From positions 1 through 8,721 of the forward strand of contig CAJOQI010000113.1 of NCBI GenBank assembly GCA_905236895.1: 8,721 nt of DNA, written 5' to 3'. The notes below the pieces were generated by a model. That model saw only the letters and a program-made list of their open reading frames with translations, was not told the origin of the DNA and did no database searches. This document shows, piece by piece, positions 5,993 through 8,721 of the stretch (its first letter is position 1; each line of letters begins with the position of its first letter). This DNA is from an uncultured Peptostreptococcaceae bacterium (GTDB taxonomy: Bacteria; Bacillota; Clostridia; Peptostreptococcales; Anaerovoracaceae). The position numbers and the translations under genes were made by a program.

Positions 5993-6018
5993 TATAAGAC
6001 ATCATTGATAGTCTTATA
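5993..6018 (-). other. Hairpin in the gdhA 3' untranslated region
   Basis: TATAAGAC (5993-6000) and GTCTTATA (6011-6018) are perfect 8-base inverted arms with a 10-base loop, between the gdhA stop and the shared terminator. No T-run follows, so it may simply protect the 3' end of the message. The role is a guess. Confidence 0.4.
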
Positions 6019-6026
6019 AGCTTGGT

Positions 6027-7370
6027 TTATACGATTCCCTGCATCATCATAGCTTCCGCAACTCTTTCGAAGCCTGCGATATTGGCGCCGGCAATCAGAT
6101 TGTCGCCCAGTTTATAGCGCTTGCAAGCATCTACGGAGAGATTGAAGATATTAACCATGATGCCTTCCAGCTGTTTGTAAACGTCTTCCTTGGAGAAGAT
6201 GATGTGCTCAGCATTCTGGCTCATCTCCAGGCAGGAGCAGGCTACTCCGCCGGCGTTGGCAGCCTTGGAAGGTCCAATCTTTAAGCCGTTCTTCTGGAGG
6301 TATTCAATAGCTTCGTTAGTGGTAGGCATATTGGAACCTTCGCAGAGGAATCTGGCTTTGTTCTTAACCATGGCCTTGGCGTCGGCCAGGTGAATCTCGT
6401 TCTGAGTAGCGCAGGGGATGTAGAGGTCAGCCTTAACTTCCCATGGCTTCTTTCCGGGGAAGAACTTTGCACCTTTGAACTTCTTTGCGTAAGGAGCGCA
6501 GATATTATTTCCGGAGTTTCTGAGGTCCAGCAGATAGTCAATCTTCTTTCCGGAAACGCCGTCGGGATCGTAGATATATCCGTCGGGGCCGGAGATGGTG
6601 ATAACCTTTGCTCCAAGCTCTGTCAGCTTGATGGCTGTACCCCAGGTTACGTTACCGAAGCCGGAGAGGGCAACGGTCTTTCCTTCCAGTTCTTCGCCGA
6701 AGAATTTCAGCATTTCGCGAGCATAGAATACAATTCCGAATCCTGTTGCCTCGGTTCTTCCTGCAAGGCCTCCGTTGTTGGTGCCTTTGCCGGTCCATGT
6801 TCCGTCATACTGGTTGGTGATTCTCTTATACTGACCCATCATATAACCGATTTCTCTTCCGCCTACACCCAGGTCTCCTGCGGGAACGTCGGTATTGGGT
6901 CCGATATGTCTATAGAGTTCAGTGATGAATGACTGGCAGAATCTCATGATTTCTCCGTCGGACTTGCCGTTGGGATCAAAGTCTGCGCCACCCTTGCCGC
7001 CGCCGATAGGGAGGCCGGTAAGGCTGTTCTTGAAGATCTGCTCGAATCCCAGGAACTTAAGGATGCCGGGATATACGCTGGGAGCAAATCTGATTCCGCC
7101 CTTATATGGTCCAAGGGCGCTGTTGAATTCAAATCTGTAGCCTCTGTTAACCTGGACTTTACCTTTGTCGTCAACCCAGGGAATTCTGAACATGATTCCT
7201 CTTTCGGGCTCGATAAGTCTCTCGATAAGTCCAGCCTTAACATACTCAGGGTGGGCTTTAAGTACAGGTTCGATTGAGGTAAGAACTTCTTCTACGGTCT
7301 GGAGAAATTCAGGCTCGTTGGGGTTCTTTTCCTTTGCCAAGTCGATGTACTTTTGAACTAAATTCGCCAT
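6027..7370 (-). CDS. gdhA: Glutamate dehydrogenase (hexameric, about 450-residue type)
   Basis: Interconverts glutamate with 2-oxoglutarate plus ammonia in the cytoplasm; 447 residues, the normal length. ATG at 7370 follows AGAGG by 8 bases. Substrate and catalytic residues are in place: K90 (GPYKGGIRF), K114 (FKNSLTG), catalytic K126 in GGGKGGADFDP (123-133) and D166 in PAGDLGVG. The Rossmann fold starts at GFGNVTWG (237-244), and SGPDG (260-264) follows the second strand. Cofactor-contact residues F238, P262 and D263 match those of the NAD-specific C. symbiosum enzyme as I recall it, not the SGSGN/SDS pattern of E. coli NADP-GDH. NAD use, and hence a possible catabolic role in glutamate fermentation, is therefore plausible, although such genes are often labelled NADP-specific. 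The gene is transcribed alone, convergent with the transporter operon and divergent from mgtE. Confidence 0.96.
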   Translation of the reverse strand: MANLVQKYIDLAKEKNPNEPEFLQTVEEVLTSIEPVLKAHPEYVKAGLIERLIEPERGIMFRIPWVDDKGKVQVNRGYRFEFNSALGPYKGGIRFAPSVYPGILKFLGFEQIFKNSLTGLPIGGGKGGADFDPNGKSDGEIMRFCQSFITELYRHIGPNTDVPAGDLGVGGREIGYMMGQYKRITNQYDGTWTGKGTNNGGLAGRTEATGFGIVFYAREMLKFFGEELEGKTVALSGFGNVTWGTAIKLTELGAKVITISGPDGYIYDPDGVSGKKIDYLLDLRNSGNNICAPYAKKFKGAKFFPGKKPWEVKADLYIPCATQNEIHLADAKAMVKNKARFLCEGSNMPTTNEAIEYLQKNGLKIGPSKAANAGGVACSCLEMSQNAEHIIFSKEDVYKQLEGIMVNIFNLSVDACKRYKLGDNLIAGANIAGFERVAEAMMMQGIV

Positions 7371-7420
7371 TTCAATTTCCTCTTTTCTTTCAATAAATCA
7401 TTGGTGTAATAGATTTACCT

Positions 7421-7442
7421 GACGTCCCTTTGGGAGATGTCC
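7421..7442 (-). promoter_or_regulatory. Possible 5'-terminal hairpin of the gdhA transcript
   Basis: GGACATCTCCC / GGGACGTC on the minus strand can pair TCCC with GGGA across AAA, plus an outer GAC/GTC after a small internal loop. It would begin at or next to the predicted transcription start (about 7442), where a hairpin can protect the RNA from 5' decay. The stem is short and imperfect. Confidence 0.3.
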
Positions 7443-7448
7443 AGACAA

Positions 7449-7477
7449 AGTATAAACCCTTGACAAAAAATCGTCAA
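7449..7477 (-). promoter_or_regulatory. Sigma-A type promoter of gdhA
   Basis: On the minus strand, -35 TTGACG (7477-7472), a 17-base spacer and -10 TATACT (7454-7449). The expected start is near 7442, leaving a leader of about 70 bases. The -35 is one arm of an inverted repeat, TTGAC-N8-GTCAA (7460-7477), which could be an operator or chance. This is the only good promoter in the gap for the minus strand. Confidence 0.8.
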
Positions 7478-7548
7478 TATAAGAAAGAAAAGAAATGATG
7501 ACAGCCTATAAAGTAGTAAAATTAGCACTTTTCAGGCAATTCGGACTG

Positions 7549-7577
7549 TTGCGCCACATACCTAATTATGTTATTAT
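7549..7577 (+). promoter_or_regulatory. Weak candidate promoter for mgtE
   Basis: TTGCGC (7549-7554), a 17-base spacer and TATTAT (7572-7577) give a start near 7584 and a leader of only about 20 bases. The -35 match is poor (3 of 6). The short leader leaves no room for an M-box magnesium riboswitch. This is the best plus-strand candidate I see between gdhA and mgtE. Confidence 0.35.
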
Positions 7578-7604
7578 TAAGGGTAGTATTTGGCGAGGTG
7601 AAAA

Positions 7605-8721
7605 ATGGAAAGCATTACACCGGACAGAGAGGTTTTAGTGGAAGAGAGCTTGGAAAAAATCCTTTCCCTCATTGAGGAAAAGAAGTTTTTTCGTGCTCGT
7701 GACGAACTGCTAAAGCACAATTATGTGGAGATTTCGGAATTACTTGAAGAAGTCACCGAGGAGAGCGATCTTCAGAATACGGTAATTCTCTTTAGGTTAC
7801 TCCCAAAGGATGTGTCCGTTGATGTTTTTGCCGAGCTTCCTTCAGACGATCAGATGAAGATCATTTCCGGCATAACGGAAAGAGAAACGGAGTTCATCAT
7901 CAGCGAGATGGACTTTGACGATAAGATCGACGTATTGGAGGAACTGCCCGCAAATATAGTCGATAAGATTCTTGAGAAGACACCCAAGAGCGAGAGAAGA
8001 CTGATTAACACCTTCCTCAATTACCCCGACGATTGCGCCGGAAGTCTGATGACTCCGGATTATATAAGCCTTCAGAAGGACTGGACCGTAAGGCAGGCTC
8101 TGGACCATATCAAGAAAGAGGGCATAGACGCTGAAACGCTCTATACCTGTTATGTAAAGGATACGGGAAGAAAGCTAATCGGTATCGTATCCCTTGCAAC
8201 CCTTGTTACTTCAGATGACGAGGCCTTTATCAAAGACCTGATGGTTACGGACTTCGTTTACGAAAACGTATATGACGACCAGGAAGATGTTGCTTCGGAC
8301 TTTACCAAATACGGCTTCCTGGCCATTCCGGTTGTGGATAACGAAATGCGCCTTGTAGGTATCATCACCGTAGACGATATCTTGGATGTAATCGAAGAAG
8401 AGGCAACCGAGGATATCGAGAGGATGAGCGGTATTATCGACTTTGATGATTCCGACAAAGGCTATCTGGATACCTCGGTCAAGCAGCATGTAATAAACAG
8501 ATTGCCTTGGCTTGTAATCCTCATGGTGGCATATATCTTTACGGGAATGATTATCGAAAGTTTTGAAGGAACCCTTTCGCAGATAATCAGTCTGGTTGCC
8601 TATATGCCAATGCTTATGGGAACCGGCGGAAATACGGGATCCCAGGCTGCAACTCTAATCATAAGAGGTCTTGCCACCGAAGAGGTTGAGACGGGAGACG
8701 CTATTAGGGTCCTGTGGAAGG
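7605..8721 (+). CDS. mgtE: Magnesium transporter MgtE, N-terminal part (cut by window end)
   Basis: The frame is open from ATG 7605 (GAGGTG at 7595-7600, 4 bases upstream) to the last base: 372 codons plus one base, against about 450 for a full MgtE. Domains in order: a superhelical MgtE N domain (about 15-140), two CBS domains (about 148-205, starting AGSLMTPDYI, and about 210-265, with GFLAIPVVDNEMRLVGIIT), the connecting plug helix (about 266-296), TM1 (about 300-317) and TM2 with the family signature MLMGTGGNTGSQA (336-348). The remaining three membrane helices, including the pore Asp of TM5, lie outside. MgtE is a dimeric Mg2+ channel; Mg2+ bound between the acidic N, CBS and plug regions holds it closed, and the many Asp/Glu residues here fit that. 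It is divergent from gdhA with no evident functional link. Confidence 0.95.
   Translation, partial: MESITPDREVLVEESLEKILSLIEEKKFFRARDELLKHNYVEISELLEEVTEESDLQNTVILFRLLPKDVSVDVFAELPSDDQMKIISGITERETEFIISEMDFDDKIDVLEELPANIVDKILEKTPKSERRLINTFLNYPDDCAGSLMTPDYISLQKDWTVRQALDHIKKEGIDAETLYTCYVKDTGRKLIGIVSLATLVTSDDEAFIKDLMVTDFVYENVYDDQEDVASDFTKYGFLAIPVVDNEMRLVGIITVDDILDVIEEEATEDIERMSGIIDFDDSDKGYLDTSVKQHVINRLPWLVILMVAYIFTGMIIESFEGTLSQIISLVAYMPMLMGTGGNTGSQAATLIIRGLATEEVETGDAIRVLWK

Noticed and set aside
6390..6932. Plus-strand open frame inside gdhA (180 codons)
   Set aside because: Antisense shadow of a strongly conserved gene, with no promoter, no ribosome binding site and no recognisable domain.
7371..7604. 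Possible M-box (ykoK) magnesium riboswitch upstream of mgtE
   Set aside because: The gap is 234 bases and carries the gdhA promoter. I see no conserved M-box core and no terminator/antiterminator pair before the mgtE ribosome binding site, and the candidate promoter leaves only about 20 bases of leader.

Overview
The window looks like chromosomal DNA of an anaerobic Gram-positive bacterium of the Clostridia, most likely Lachnospiraceae or a relative. Three things point there: a sortase-type cell-wall anchor (TPKTGD, hydrophobic helix, NKRK tail) in the first gene; a 447-residue hexameric glutamate dehydrogenase that resembles, as I remember it, the Clostridium symbiosum enzyme; and AGGAGG-type ribosome binding sites with a near-perfect TTGACA-16-TATAAT promoter. 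The family placement is inference, since no marker gene is present.

Layout. (1) 1-396: the 3' end of a cell-wall-anchored surface protein with a short Pro/Thr/Lys repeat before the anchor, closed by a bidirectional terminator (442-485). (2) 499-770: no intact gene, but two 5'-truncated remnants lie back to back. One is the C-terminus of undecaprenyl-diphosphatase (UppP/BacA) on the minus strand; the other is an unidentified C-terminal fragment on the plus strand. A terminator follows (780-803). (3) 832-5989: a five-gene operon with its own strong promoter and an ArgR-box-like direct repeat over and downstream of the -10. It encodes a lipoprotein substrate-binding protein, a membrane permease, an ATPase of the polar amino acid ABC importer family, an M20 amidohydrolase (AbgB-like), and a metal-dependent hydrolase of the cyclase/kynurenine formamidase family. 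It ends at a bidirectional terminator shared with the convergent gdhA. (4) 6027-7370, minus strand: gdhA, with a clear promoter at 7449-7477. (5) 7605-end, plus strand: the first 372 codons of mgtE (Mg2+ transporter), cut by the window edge and divergent from gdhA.

How the genes may work together. The operon looks like import plus two hydrolytic steps for one small nitrogen compound, next to a glutamate dehydrogenase that would handle released glutamate or ammonia. The most interesting point is that the binding protein keeps the arginine that normally grips the ligand carboxylate (R175) but has alanine (A264) where amino-acid binding proteins carry the aspartate that grips the free alpha-amino group. 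Together with an N-acyl-amino-acid-type hydrolase and a cyclic-amide/formamide-type hydrolase downstream, this suggests a ligand whose amino group is blocked or absent (an N-acyl, N-aroyl or cyclised amino acid). That is inference; the substrate cannot be read from the sequence.

Other odd points are a roughly 60-residue insertion between Walker A and the Q-loop of the ATPase, a Gln in place of the first metal-ligand His in the cyclase, and the uppP deletion junction.
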